Below, piece after piece: positions 40,014-49,043 of a stretch of 64,000 nucleotides of DNA. The first letter of the stretch is position 1; the number at the start of each line of letters is the position of its first letter. This DNA comes from Verrucomicrobiota bacterium (GTDB taxonomy: Bacteria; Verrucomicrobiota; Verrucomicrobiia; Limisphaerales; J093): the NCBI GenBank assembly GCA_012517065.1, contig JAAYVR010000043.1, forward strand, positions 1 through 64,000, read 5' to 3'. Position numbers and translations under genes: made by a program. Below the pieces are notes generated by a model. The model saw nothing but the letters and a program-made list of their open reading frames with translations, searched no databases and was not told the DNA's origin.

Positions 40014-41000
40014 CTAGGCGTCTTCGCCCACAATCTCAATCTCAGTTTCCAATTCAACTCCCAAGGTTTCCTTCACCTTCTCGCGCACTCGGTCGATCAA
40101 CTCGATCATCTCAGCCGCACTCGCGCCACCTTCGTTAATCAGGAAATTCGCGTGCACTACCGACACCGCAGCCTTGCCCACCTTGAACCCCTTCAGCCCG
40201 GCACGATCAATCAGCCATCCTGCCGCCCCCGCCGAAGTGTTCTTGAACACACACCCCGCACTCCATTCCCTCGGCTGCATGGCCAAACGACGACGACGCA
40301 TTTCCTCCATTCGCTCGCGAATCGCTGCACACGTGTCCACCACACCCTTGAACACCGCCCCCAAAACAACCTTGTCCTTGAAAAACTCGCAGCCCCTGTA
40401 CTGCGCGCCAAATTCCTCCGCAGCCCCTTCCCGAACAGTCCCATCCTTTTCCATGTATTTCGCTCGCTGCAGCACACCAAAAGTGCTCCCTCCAAATGCG
40501 CCTGCGTTCATCCGCAGTGCGCCACCCACTGTCCCCGGAATCCCATCCATGAACTCGAACCCGCTCACCCCCGCATCGCAAGCCGCCCTCGCCACAAACC
40601 TCAACGCAGCCCCGCTTCCACACAGAACAGTTGTGCCCTCAACTGCCACTCTGCAAAAAGCGGGCCCACGCAACGCCATCACCACACCCCGAATCCCGCC
40701 ATCCCGCACCAAAAGGTTCGAGCCATGCCCAATCACAAGCAACGGCAAACCACGCGCCACACAACACCGCACTATGACGCCAACATCCTCTTCGGTCCCC
40801 GGTTCAACATACCAGTCCGCCGTACCACCAACACGCAACGTCGTCAAACGCGACATCGGTTCGTTCGCCCGCACCACGCTCCAGGCAGACAAACCCGCAC
40901 TTTCAAAAGGCGACGCCACCCGCTTTGCCGCTCCCGCCAAATGAGCGCCCGCGACTCCGTCTGCACCGCCGGAGCCGCCGCAATCACGATGGCTTGCCAT
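40014..41000 (-). CDS. murB: UDP-N-acetylenolpyruvoylglucosamine reductase
   Basis: LTTLRVGGTADWYVEP, GHGSNLLVRDGGIRGVV, GIPGTVGGALRMNAGAFG, SAGCVFKN, HANFLINEGGA. Confidence 0.93.
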   Translation of the reverse strand: MASHRDCGGSGGADGVAGAHLAGAAKRVASPFESAGLSAWSVVRANEPMSRLTTLRVGGTADWYVEPGTEEDVGVIVRCCVARGLPLLVIGHGSNLLVRDGGIRGVVMALRGPAFCRVAVEGTTVLCGSGAALRFVARAACDAGVSGFEFMDGIPGTVGGALRMNAGAFGGSTFGVLQRAKYMEKDGTVREGAAEEFGAQYRGCEFFKDKVVLGAVFKGVVDTCAAIRERMEEMRRRRLAMQPREWSAGCVFKNTSAGAAGWLIDRAGLKGFKVGKAAVSVVHANFLINEGGASAAEMIELIDRVREKVKETLGVELETEIEIVGEDA

Positions 41001-41019
41001 GATATGCAATTGTCCCACG

Positions 41020-42210
41020 TCAACAGCTTCGCCCATTCGCACCCAAAACAGCAGCTTCAGAATCACAAGGCGCCCTCGAACTAATCACGCTCGAACCCTC
41101 GCCGACTCGCCCCGCCAAACCCGCGAGCGCATCGGCAATCCGCTCAGCCGCATATTTCACGTGCCACTTGCCCAGCGCTTGCCCCATCATTTCCAGCCGC
41201 CGCCGGTCGCGCAGCAAATCCAGCACAAGTTTCGCGACAGTTTCAGGTGTGGCATCACTCTGTCGAAGCACACACGCCGCATCCGATTGTTCAAAAGCAC
41301 GCGCATTGTGGTATTGATGATCATCCGCAGCGTACGGAAAAGGAATCAGTATCGCTGGCAACCGCACCGCAGCTTGCTCTGCAAGCGACGAAGCACCGGC
41401 TCGCGTCACAGCAAGAGTCGCCGCCCCCAAAACAATCCACATCTCACGGAAAAATGCTTCAACCACAGCCCGCACGCCGTGCTTCTCGTACGCCCGGCGC
41501 ATCAAGTCTGCGTCGTGCGCCCCTGTCAAATGCACGTACTGAAGTTCCGGCGCCTCAGCCGCAAGCATTCCAACCGTCTTCTCCATCAGCCCATTCAACG
41601 GGCGTGCGCCCTGGCTGCCCCCCATCACAAGCAACACAGGCAATTGCGCGTCCAGCCCAAGTGCCTGGCAACACCTGTCCCTGTCCAAGCGCTCAAACTC
41701 ACCACGCACAGGCATCCCAGAGACACAAACCCGCCTGTTCTTCAAACGCCTCCCCGCTTCGGGAAAATACACAAACACTTCCCGGGCAAATCTCGAGAAC
41801 CATCTGTTAGCCCGGCCAGGCACCGCGTTCGCCTCGTGCAGAAACACAGGAATACCCATCAGCCGCGCACAAACAACCGCCGGCGCAGACGCGAACCCGC
41901 CCATCGCAAGGACCGCACACGGACGTCGCCTACGAAAAAGGCCCGCACATACGCGAACAGATTTGCACAACGCCCAAACAGATCTGCCAACGCCCCGCCC
42001 TGAAAACGGTAAAACCGGCAAACGCACCACTTCAACGCCAGGTACCCATCCCGTACCAATTTCATCCACGGCCTTCGACGATACCAGCAATTGCGCCTCC
42101 ACTCCCCTTTCCTTCAGCGCACGCGCAACGGCTACTCCGGGGAAAAGATGCCCGCCTGTCCCCCCGCAGGCTATGGCCGCCAACGGACTGCCGCGTTCGC
42201 GTTCCATCAC
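41020..42210 (-). CDS. murG: UDP-N-acetylglucosamine--lipid I transferase MurG
   Basis: ACGGTGGHLFPGVAVARAL, LAMGGFASAPAVVCAR, FLHEANAVPGRANRW, TRAGASSLAEQAA. Confidence 0.95.
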   Translation of the reverse strand: MMERERGSPLAAIACGGTGGHLFPGVAVARALKERGVEAQLLVSSKAVDEIGTGWVPGVEVVRLPVLPFSGRGVGRSVWALCKSVRVCAGLFRRRRPCAVLAMGGFASAPAVVCARLMGIPVFLHEANAVPGRANRWFSRFAREVFVYFPEAGRRLKNRRVCVSGMPVRGEFERLDRDRCCQALGLDAQLPVLLVMGGSQGARPLNGLMEKTVGMLAAEAPELQYVHLTGAHDADLMRRAYEKHGVRAVVEAFFREMWIVLGAATLAVTRAGASSLAEQAAVRLPAILIPFPYAADDHQYHNARAFEQSDAACVLRQSDATPETVAKLVLDLLRDRRRLEMMGQALGKWHVKYAAERIADALAGLAGRVGEGSSVISSRAPCDSEAAVLGANGRSC

Positions 42211-42216
42211 ATCAAT

Positions 42217-43329
42217 TCATGCCGTGGCCGTTTCTTCGGATTCTGCCAGTCCTACTTGAACAATAGCGCCGGGTGAACCAGCCAATGCAATGCTCACCAA
42301 CACGCCCGTGCACAAAAGCATCATCGCCAGATTCGACCCGCCGTAGCTTATAAAAGGCAGTGCCAACCCCTTGTTCGGCGCCGCGCCAGATACAACCATC
42401 AGATTAATCAGCGCCTGAAGCCCAATTAGAAAGCTTATCCCGGTGCCCAACAGCATCCCAAACGCGTCCGGCGCACGCCACGACGCGACTATCCCGCTCA
42501 GAAAAAACGCAAGAAACAACCCCACCACAACAACCGACCCAACAAAACCAAATTCCTCCGCTATGATCGCAAAAATGAAATCCGTCTGATGCTCCGGCAA
42601 CAGCGCTTTCTCACGGCTCTGGTTAAGCCCCACACCCAGTAATGACCCGCGATTCAGCGCCTCCCTCGCCCGCCATGCCTGGTACCCTACCCCGTCACGC
42701 GTCTCTTCAAGATGCAGCCATGAGTAAATCCGATCGCTCCTCACCGGGTTCACCGCTAGCATTGCACCCAAAACTGCCCCCCCTATAACCGCCGGTATCA
42801 CCACGTACCCCCACCGCACACCAGCCACCAAAAGCATCACCATGGTCACACAACCCAAAAGTATTGCCGTCCCCCAATCCGGTTCTCGAAACACCAAAAC
42901 CAGCACAGGCGCCGCTATCAAACCCGGATATAGCAAACCCCGCCGAAAGGTCCGCATCAGACTTTGACAGTGCGCACAGTAATGCGCCAGCACAAGCACA
43001 AGCGCCAGTTTCGCAAAATCCGATGGCTGAAACTGAATGCCCCCGAACCTGAACCACCGCCGCGCCCCGTGCACCTCAACTCCCACAACCAACACGGCCG
43101 CCAAAAGCACCAGAGCAAGCAGGTAAAAAACCACCGATACGTATCTCAGCCTCCTGTAACCCACCACAACCATCGCCACCGCCCCCACCATCCCAAGACC
43201 ACCCGCAACCAGTTGCCGCGACAGGAACCGCATGCTCGCATGCGGCGGACTCACACTGTAAAGCATCACCAAACCAAGCGAGAGCAGTGCCAGCACCGCA
43301 ATAATCATAACTGTCGCAACCCGTTTCAT
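42217..43329 (-). CDS. ftsW: SEDS peptidoglycan polymerase FtsW
   Basis: VEVHGARRWFRFGGIQFQPSDFAKLALVL, LLPEHQTDFIFAIIAEEFGFVG, LPFISYGGSNLAMMLLCTGVL. Confidence 0.94.
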   Translation of the reverse strand: MKRVATVMIIAVLALLSLGLVMLYSVSPPHASMRFLSRQLVAGGLGMVGAVAMVVVGYRRLRYVSVVFYLLALVLLAAVLVVGVEVHGARRWFRFGGIQFQPSDFAKLALVLVLAHYCAHCQSLMRTFRRGLLYPGLIAAPVLVLVFREPDWGTAILLGCVTMVMLLVAGVRWGYVVIPAVIGGAVLGAMLAVNPVRSDRIYSWLHLEETRDGVGYQAWRAREALNRGSLLGVGLNQSREKALLPEHQTDFIFAIIAEEFGFVGSVVVVGLFLAFFLSGIVASWRAPDAFGMLLGTGISFLIGLQALINLMVVSGAAPNKGLALPFISYGGSNLAMMLLCTGVLVSIALAGSPGAIVQVGLAESEETATA

Positions 43330-43478
43330 CGCGCTTTGGCAATACTCTCAACCGCACCGCACCGGCCCGACCCGTTCCACACCATCACCCCGCCGCACGC
43401 CAGCACTTCGCACACCAGCTACACCCCACCCGTCGCCGCCAAATCACATGGCAAACAAGGTCAACGCCGTGCGCCCAA

Positions 43479-44297
43479 TCATTGGCCCGGAGGCAAAACC
43501 AATGAGCCAGTGCCGCTCCCAGTCTTGGTCTCTGTCGTCCCTTTGGTGGCTGTTGTCCCTTCTCCACTGCGCGCCCCGGGAATTCTCAGTTTCTGACCAA
43601 CAACAATCTTATCAGACTTCAAGTTGTTCGCCGTGCGTATGTCTGAAACAGTAACGCCATACCGCTTCGCTATCTTGGTTAGGTTCTCACCGCCCTTAAC
43701 CACATGCACAAGACCGCCTTCGGTTCCAGTTTGTAATTCCACGCCCTCGGCCGTTTTCTGACCGGGTTCAGGTGCCGGAATTTGCACCTTCTGCCCAACC
43801 TTGAGCTTCCGCGGATCAAGCCCCGGATTCGCTTTCATAAAAGCCGTAAGCGTCACTCCGTGCTCCTTGGCGATGTTAAACGGCACATCGCCTGGTTTCA
43901 CGATATACTCCGTCGGCCCGCCAGGAGCAGGCTGCAAGGTCGGTTGTGGCTCTGTCACACTCGGCTGCTGTTGTGTCTGCTGCGGCTGAGTCTGCTGCAC
44001 CAAGCCGGTCGCGCCCTGCCACTGCGCCGTCGCCGTATCGACAACGCTGGTTTGGCCTGCCTGCGGTGTCTGCTGGCCAACCGTACCCAGATCGTAGGAC
44101 GGCGGCTTCGCGAGGTTAGTGTCCGCACCGCCGCCAGCCAATGGCGGCCCGCTGCTCGGGCGTTTGCACCCCTGCAACAGCAGCCCCGCCAAAAACACGC
44201 TGTGTATCGCAAACATCGTTATGACCGTCAGCCGGAAGTTCGCCCTCCGATTGGCTTGTTGTCCGCTGAGTGTCGTTATGGGTGACATTGTACTCAT
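43479..44297 (-). CDS. LysM-domain envelope protein (two LysM repeats), Q/P-rich linker
   Basis: EYIVKPGDVPFNIAKEHGVTLTAFMKANPGLDPRKLKVGQKVQIP; VHVVKGGENLTKIAKRYGVTVSDIRTANNLKSDKIVVGQKLRIP; N-terminal hydrophobic segment with Cys. Confidence 0.88.
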   Translation of the reverse strand: MSTMSPITTLSGQQANRRANFRLTVITMFAIHSVFLAGLLLQGCKRPSSGPPLAGGGADTNLAKPPSYDLGTVGQQTPQAGQTSVVDTATAQWQGATGLVQQTQPQQTQQQPSVTEPQPTLQPAPGGPTEYIVKPGDVPFNIAKEHGVTLTAFMKANPGLDPRKLKVGQKVQIPAPEPGQKTAEGVELQTGTEGGLVHVVKGGENLTKIAKRYGVTVSDIRTANNLKSDKIVVGQKLRIPGARSGEGTTATKGTTETKTGSGTGSLVLPPGQ

Positions 44298-44812
44298 TTT
44301 ATGCCTCGCTCTCTAAACTCTCTAAGCTCTCTAAACTCAATATGCGTGGGACACTGCTCAATAATTCCTTTGCTGCCGATAACTTCCCGCGCAGCAGTCC
44401 GGCGCAAAATATCAACTCCAGTTCCGCGCAACCGATCAACCAACGAAAAAACGCGCATCGCACCTGCCTTTCCGGTGGTACCAACGCCATCGTCGGAATC
44501 AACACCCACCGCAGCTTGCGTGGTCGCCAGCCCCAACACCACGCTTTCCCATTGGTGGTTCGGAAGCATTGCAGAATCACAACGGGCCACACACCTCAGT
44601 CTCCGGCGCATCGGGCCCGCGCCTTCGTCACAACACAGTTTCCTATCACCAACATCCCCACAGCGCAAGACGCAAAACAACCCACGCTCACGGCGATCAT
44701 GCCCCGGCGCCAACTCAATGCGGATGTCCACCCGACTCGGCACTTGACCCCGCACAGCACACAAGCTTTCAACCACATTGTCCAGACGCCGTGTTCTCAT
44801 CCAGGTTCCCAC
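44294..44812 (-). CDS. Uncharacterised 172-aa protein in the dcw cluster between mraY and the LysM gene
   Basis: 16 bp from mraY end; stop overlaps the LysM start (ATGA at 44294-44297), indicating translational coupling. Confidence 0.65.
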   Translation of the reverse strand: MGTWMRTRRLDNVVESLCAVRGQVPSRVDIRIELAPGHDRRERGLFCVLRCGDVGDRKLCCDEGAGPMRRRLRCVARCDSAMLPNHQWESVVLGLATTQAAVGVDSDDGVGTTGKAGAMRVFSLVDRLRGTGVDILRRTAAREVIGSKGIIEQCPTHIEFRELREFRERGIK

Positions 44813-44827
44813 ATATAGCAGCCGTTC

Positions 44828-45991
44828 TCACCGCATCTTGAGCGTCGCCAGCGCCACTACAGCACACAAAATGCTCAAAATGTAAAAACGAATCACCACT
44901 TTCGACTCATACCAGCCCTTCTTCTCGAAGTGATGATGTATCGGCGCCCTCAAAAAAATCCTCTTGTCCGTCTTGAGGTATTTCCTGCTGTACTTGGCCG
45001 AGAGCACCTGCAGAATCACTGAAACCGCCTCCAACACAAACACCCCACCGGCAATGAACAGCGCAAACGGTTGCTGTATCAGTACAGCTATTATCCCCAA
45101 CAAACCGCCCAACGCCAGTGACCCCGTGTCCCCCATGAATACCTGCGCAGGATGACAGTTGAACCACAGAAACCCCAACGACGCCCCAAACACCGCTCCG
45201 CACAGCACCGTCAGTTCCCCGGCCCCGGCTACGTACGGCACCTGCAGATAGGCCGCAAACCGCGCATGCCCCGCTATGTACGTCAATACTAGGAAAGCCA
45301 TCACCACAATCGCCGTGCACCCAATCGCCAACCCGTCCAACCCGTCCGTCAAATTCACCGCATTTGAACTCCCAACTATCGTGAATACCGTCAAAGCAAT
45401 CCCCAAAACCGCCCCGCCGCATGTCACCGGGTATTTCCAAAACGGCAGTACAACCTCCGTCACAAGTTTCCGCATGTGCAAATCGTTATACAGATAAAAC
45501 GCCACAAACAGCGCCAGCAAGAATTGAACAGACAGCTTCACTTTCGCGTTAATGCCCTTGTTGGACTGGTGCGCTATCTTGACATAGTCATCAACAAACC
45601 CAACCAGCGCAAGAACCAGCAACGCCAACAAACTCAGCACCGTCAACTGATTCCACTGCGCCCACAGCAACGCCGACAGATCAATCGCCACCACTATCAA
45701 CAGCCCGCCCATCGTCGGCGTGCCCCGCTTATCAACTATCCGCGCCTTCAGATCGCCCGCTTCCTCGGCGGCGTCCTTGTAGTTCTGCCCCATGCATAAC
45801 CGTTTCAACCACGCAATCACCGCCGGCCCAAACCACAAACTCAAGAGCAACGCCGTCAATGCCCCGCCCGCTGTCCGAAACGTGATGTACCGAAATACAC
45901 GCAACGGCGACAGTAAATCCCCCAGCTCGGTCCCCGCCGTTTCTTCCAACAAAAACTGACTCAAATAGTAAAACACCTCGCAGCTTCTCAA
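44828..45991 (-). CDS. mraY: Phospho-N-acetylmuramoyl-pentapeptide-transferase
   Basis: KRGTPTMGGLLIV, FVDDYVKI, SSNAVNLTDGLDGLAIG, FLRAPIHHHFEKKGW. Confidence 0.95.
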   Translation of the reverse strand: MRSCEVFYYLSQFLLEETAGTELGDLLSPLRVFRYITFRTAGGALTALLLSLWFGPAVIAWLKRLCMGQNYKDAAEEAGDLKARIVDKRGTPTMGGLLIVVAIDLSALLWAQWNQLTVLSLLALLVLALVGFVDDYVKIAHQSNKGINAKVKLSVQFLLALFVAFYLYNDLHMRKLVTEVVLPFWKYPVTCGGAVLGIALTVFTIVGSSNAVNLTDGLDGLAIGCTAIVVMAFLVLTYIAGHARFAAYLQVPYVAGAGELTVLCGAVFGASLGFLWFNCHPAQVFMGDTGSLALGGLLGIIAVLIQQPFALFIAGGVFVLEAVSVILQVLSAKYSRKYLKTDKRIFLRAPIHHHFEKKGWYESKVVIRFYILSILCAVVALATLKMR

Positions 45992-47496
45992 CGCTTGGTT
46001 CCAACGCCAGCCAACTCACCGCCAGCACTCAGCTTGGCATCACTGCGCAAGCATCCACACTCGCCATCCCGATCACCCCCGGCACAATCGCTGTCTCCCG
46101 CCCCTTCCCATCGCAGCCGCACAGCCTCAACAATGTCTTCCATCCTCATCACCCGCGACGCTTTCACAAGCACCAAATCCCCATCCCGCACAAAATCACA
46201 CAACGCACCCGCCGCCGCACCCTTGTCATCAAACTCCAAAACCTCAACCGGCCCCGCACGACGCGCCGCTTCCCCATATACACGCGCCCATCGTCCCACA
46301 GCTAAAATGTGCGAAACCCCAGCGCTCACAGCATAACCGCCCACCTCAGCATGCAACGCTTCGCTCTTCGAACCTTGCTCGCACATCTCGCCCAGCACCG
46401 CAATCCGACGCCCCTTGCATGGAAGTTCCTTCAAAGTGTCGAGCGCCGCACGCATCGAATCCGCATTCGCGTTGTAAGTGTCGTCCAACACACGAACACC
46501 CCCAAACCTCAGCATCTGCATGCGGTGCGCCGCCGCCCCGCACAATAACAACCCCGACACGATTTCGTCCCGGCTCAACCCAAGTCTGGCTCCGACGGCA
46601 ACCGCCAGAGCCGCATTCACGGCCTGGTGCTTCCCAAGCAACCGGAGCTTGTACTTCCCCTCGTACTCGCGCACCGGCGCAAGAATCGCAAACTCGGTCC
46701 CTTCGTCGCCGACCACTGCCGACAGCAGCCGCCATTCAGCCGATACACCACAGCCAACGCGCACAACCGGCACGCGCGCCCGGCCAATCACACGCTCGAT
46801 CCCCGGCGCGTCAGAGTTCACAACAAGAACGCCACCTCCATCCACATGCTCACCTATCACACCTTCCTCGTCCAACACACCGTCCAGATCGCCGAAAAAC
46901 TCAAGGTGCTCCCGTCCTATCCCAGTCAACACACCCACAGTCGGCCGAATCATCTCCAACAAAGGCGCCAGCTCGCCCGGATGGTTCGTCCCCGCCTCAA
47001 CCACCGCCGCTTCATGCGCCCCCTCAAGCCCAAGCAACGTAAGCGGCACCCCAATCTCGTTGTTGTAACTCGCCTCACTAAACAAGGTCCGAAACCGCGC
47101 CGCCAATACGCTCGCAATAAGGTTCTTCGTTGTGGTCTTCCCATTTGACCCAACCACCGCAACCACCGGAATAGCAAAGGCACGCCGGTGCCACGACGCC
47201 ATATCCCCAAGCGCACGGCGAGTGTCTTCCACGCGCACGACGCAACAATCACGTGTCTCGCTGATGCCTGCGCCGGATTCAACCACCACCCCCACCGCAC
47301 CGCGTTGCACCGCCTCAGCAACAAACCGGTGCCCGTCGTGCCTCTCACCCCTAATTGCCACAAACAGGTCACCGGCCTGCACATGGCGCGAGTCAATCAC
47401 AATCCGCCGGACAATCGCGCGCGCATCGCCGCGCATCACTTGCCCGCCGCAGCTCGTCGCCAGTTCGTGTATCGGCCTCGGTTCCATCTTCCACAA
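45988..47496 (-). CDS. murF: UDP-N-acetylmuramoyl-tripeptide--D-Ala-D-Ala ligase
   Basis: VVAVVGSNGKTTTKNLIASVL, AGTNHPGELAPLLEMI, REHLEFFGDLDGV, LDDTYNANADSM. Confidence 0.94.
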   Translation of the reverse strand: MWKMEPRPIHELATSCGGQVMRGDARAIVRRIVIDSRHVQAGDLFVAIRGERHDGHRFVAEAVQRGAVGVVVESGAGISETRDCCVVRVEDTRRALGDMASWHRRAFAIPVVAVVGSNGKTTTKNLIASVLAARFRTLFSEASYNNEIGVPLTLLGLEGAHEAAVVEAGTNHPGELAPLLEMIRPTVGVLTGIGREHLEFFGDLDGVLDEEGVIGEHVDGGGVLVVNSDAPGIERVIGRARVPVVRVGCGVSAEWRLLSAVVGDEGTEFAILAPVREYEGKYKLRLLGKHQAVNAALAVAVGARLGLSRDEIVSGLLLCGAAAHRMQMLRFGGVRVLDDTYNANADSMRAALDTLKELPCKGRRIAVLGEMCEQGSKSEALHAEVGGYAVSAGVSHILAVGRWARVYGEAARRAGPVEVLEFDDKGAAAGALCDFVRDGDLVLVKASRVMRMEDIVEAVRLRWEGAGDSDCAGGDRDGECGCLRSDAKLSAGGELAGVGTKR

Positions 47497-47500
47497 ACAA

Positions 47501-49033
47501 TCAGCGATTTATAAGCTCAAGCTCGTTGCGATACCCAGCGCGCTCAAGGTCTTCAGCCATTTCAAGGCTTTCTCGAACGTAAACCCTGTCGTCAAACGGC
47601 ACAATGGCATGATTGACCTTCTGACAGGTCAGATGCCCCTTTCCGGCTATCAGGATCGTGTCGCCTCGCTTCGCCATGTTCATCGCCTTTGCAATCGCCG
47701 CCCGCCGGTCGCACTCGATCTCAAATCCCCCCGCCTTGATGCGCCGCATCCCGCTCACCACTTCGGACGCAATTGCTTCAGGCGACTCACAACACGGATT
47801 GTCCGCGGTCACTATCGCATGGTCCACCAATCGCGCTGCCACTTCGCCCAGCTCCACACGCTCGTCATGTGTGTGGTCCACCCCAGCCCCGAACACCAAT
47901 AACAGCCGACCGCGCCCTGTCTGCCTCAAAACGGCAAGCGCCTTGCTCAACCCGGTCTTCCTCCGCGCTGAATCCACGAAAACCCTGAACGGCTGCCCAC
48001 AATCAACAGCCTCCAAATGGCCGGGAACAGCCGTCATATCCTCCAACGCATCACGCAAAGCACACAACGGCACATCAAGAGCAACCGCAACACCAACCGC
48101 ACCGACCAACACCCGAAGATCGTCACGATGCAGTATCGGCACCGCCACCGAAATCAACCCACCGGGCACTTTCAATCGCAGCCGCGCACCATCGCTGTGA
48201 AGCCAGCATTCCTGCACATGCACAGCCGCCGCCGGACTCGTCCCACAAGTCACTACTCGATTTGCACGGACCGACCTGCCACAGGCCGCTGCCATTGCGT
48301 CGTCATAGTCACAAACAACCGCTGTAAACCGTTTCTGGCCGTCCTTGGGCGCCAGCCCCAAAACACACGACTCGGACGTTCCACCGCGCTGTGTTCCGAC
48401 GCCATCCGCCTGTCCCATCCCATGCACAAACGCCGCAATGTCGCATCGCGTCGTGACCGAGTTTTGCGCCACAACGTTCCATGGCCGAACCTCCACCACG
48501 CATGCAGCACAACCACTCCGCACCATCCCAACCATCAGCCTCTGTGCATCCACCGCCTCCGGCACAACACCGAACTTCGGGATCGCCCTTTCACCATATT
48601 CATCAACTATGCTTCCAACCAGTCCACTCTCGATCCCCGCGTTCTGTAACAGTCGTCTGACAAGATAAGCAGCGCTGCTCCGAGCCTCGCCACCCGTCAC
48701 CCCAATCACCGTCAATTGTCTCTCGGGATGCCCATAGAAAATCTCCGCCGCCCGAGCCATGGCCATCCGGGAATCCCTAACGCGCACCGCAACAACCCTC
48801 GGCGGACGAAACAGCGGCCGTTCATACACAATGGCCACCGCGCCCTGCTCAAGCGCAGTGGTGATGTGATTGTGACCGTCACCAGCCGAGCCCGAAAAAG
48901 CGAAAAATGCAGACCCCCTCCTCACTTTCCTCACGTCATATTGCAAATCTGCCACCGGAACATCCAATGCGCCCCCAAAAGTCCGCGCAGGTGTTCCGTC
49001 CAAGATTTCTCTGAGTGATATCTGCGTTCTCAT
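47501..49033 (-). CDS. MurE-family Mur ligase homologue with eroded catalytic motifs (putative pseudoenzyme)
   Basis: 510 codons open from ATG 49033, 10 bp from the ftsI end and 4 bp from the murF start; scaffold retained (RVRDSRMAMARAAEIFYGHPERQLTVIGVTG, LVFGAGVDHTHDERVELGEVAARLVDHAIVTADNP, FDDR) but Walker A reads GGEARSS. Confidence 0.85.
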   Translation of the reverse strand: MRTQISLREILDGTPARTFGGALDVPVADLQYDVRKVRRGSAFFAFSGSAGDGHNHITTALEQGAVAIVYERPLFRPPRVVAVRVRDSRMAMARAAEIFYGHPERQLTVIGVTGGEARSSAAYLVRRLLQNAGIESGLVGSIVDEYGERAIPKFGVVPEAVDAQRLMVGMVRSGCAACVVEVRPWNVVAQNSVTTRCDIAAFVHGMGQADGVGTQRGGTSESCVLGLAPKDGQKRFTAVVCDYDDAMAAACGRSVRANRVVTCGTSPAAAVHVQECWLHSDGARLRLKVPGGLISVAVPILHRDDLRVLVGAVGVAVALDVPLCALRDALEDMTAVPGHLEAVDCGQPFRVFVDSARRKTGLSKALAVLRQTGRGRLLLVFGAGVDHTHDERVELGEVAARLVDHAIVTADNPCCESPEAIASEVVSGMRRIKAGGFEIECDRRAAIAKAMNMAKRGDTILIAGKGHLTCQKVNHAIVPFDDRVYVRESLEMAEDLERAGYRNELELINR

Positions 49034-49043
49034 TTGGTTTTCC

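Noticed and set aside
39474-41084. 536-aa plus-strand ORF
   Set aside because: Antisense to ddl and murB, whose motifs are clear; low-complexity P/H/R/T-rich translation is an artefact of the C+A-rich plus strand.
40999-42003. 334-aa plus-strand ORF
   Set aside because: Antisense to murG with intact MurG motifs on the minus strand.
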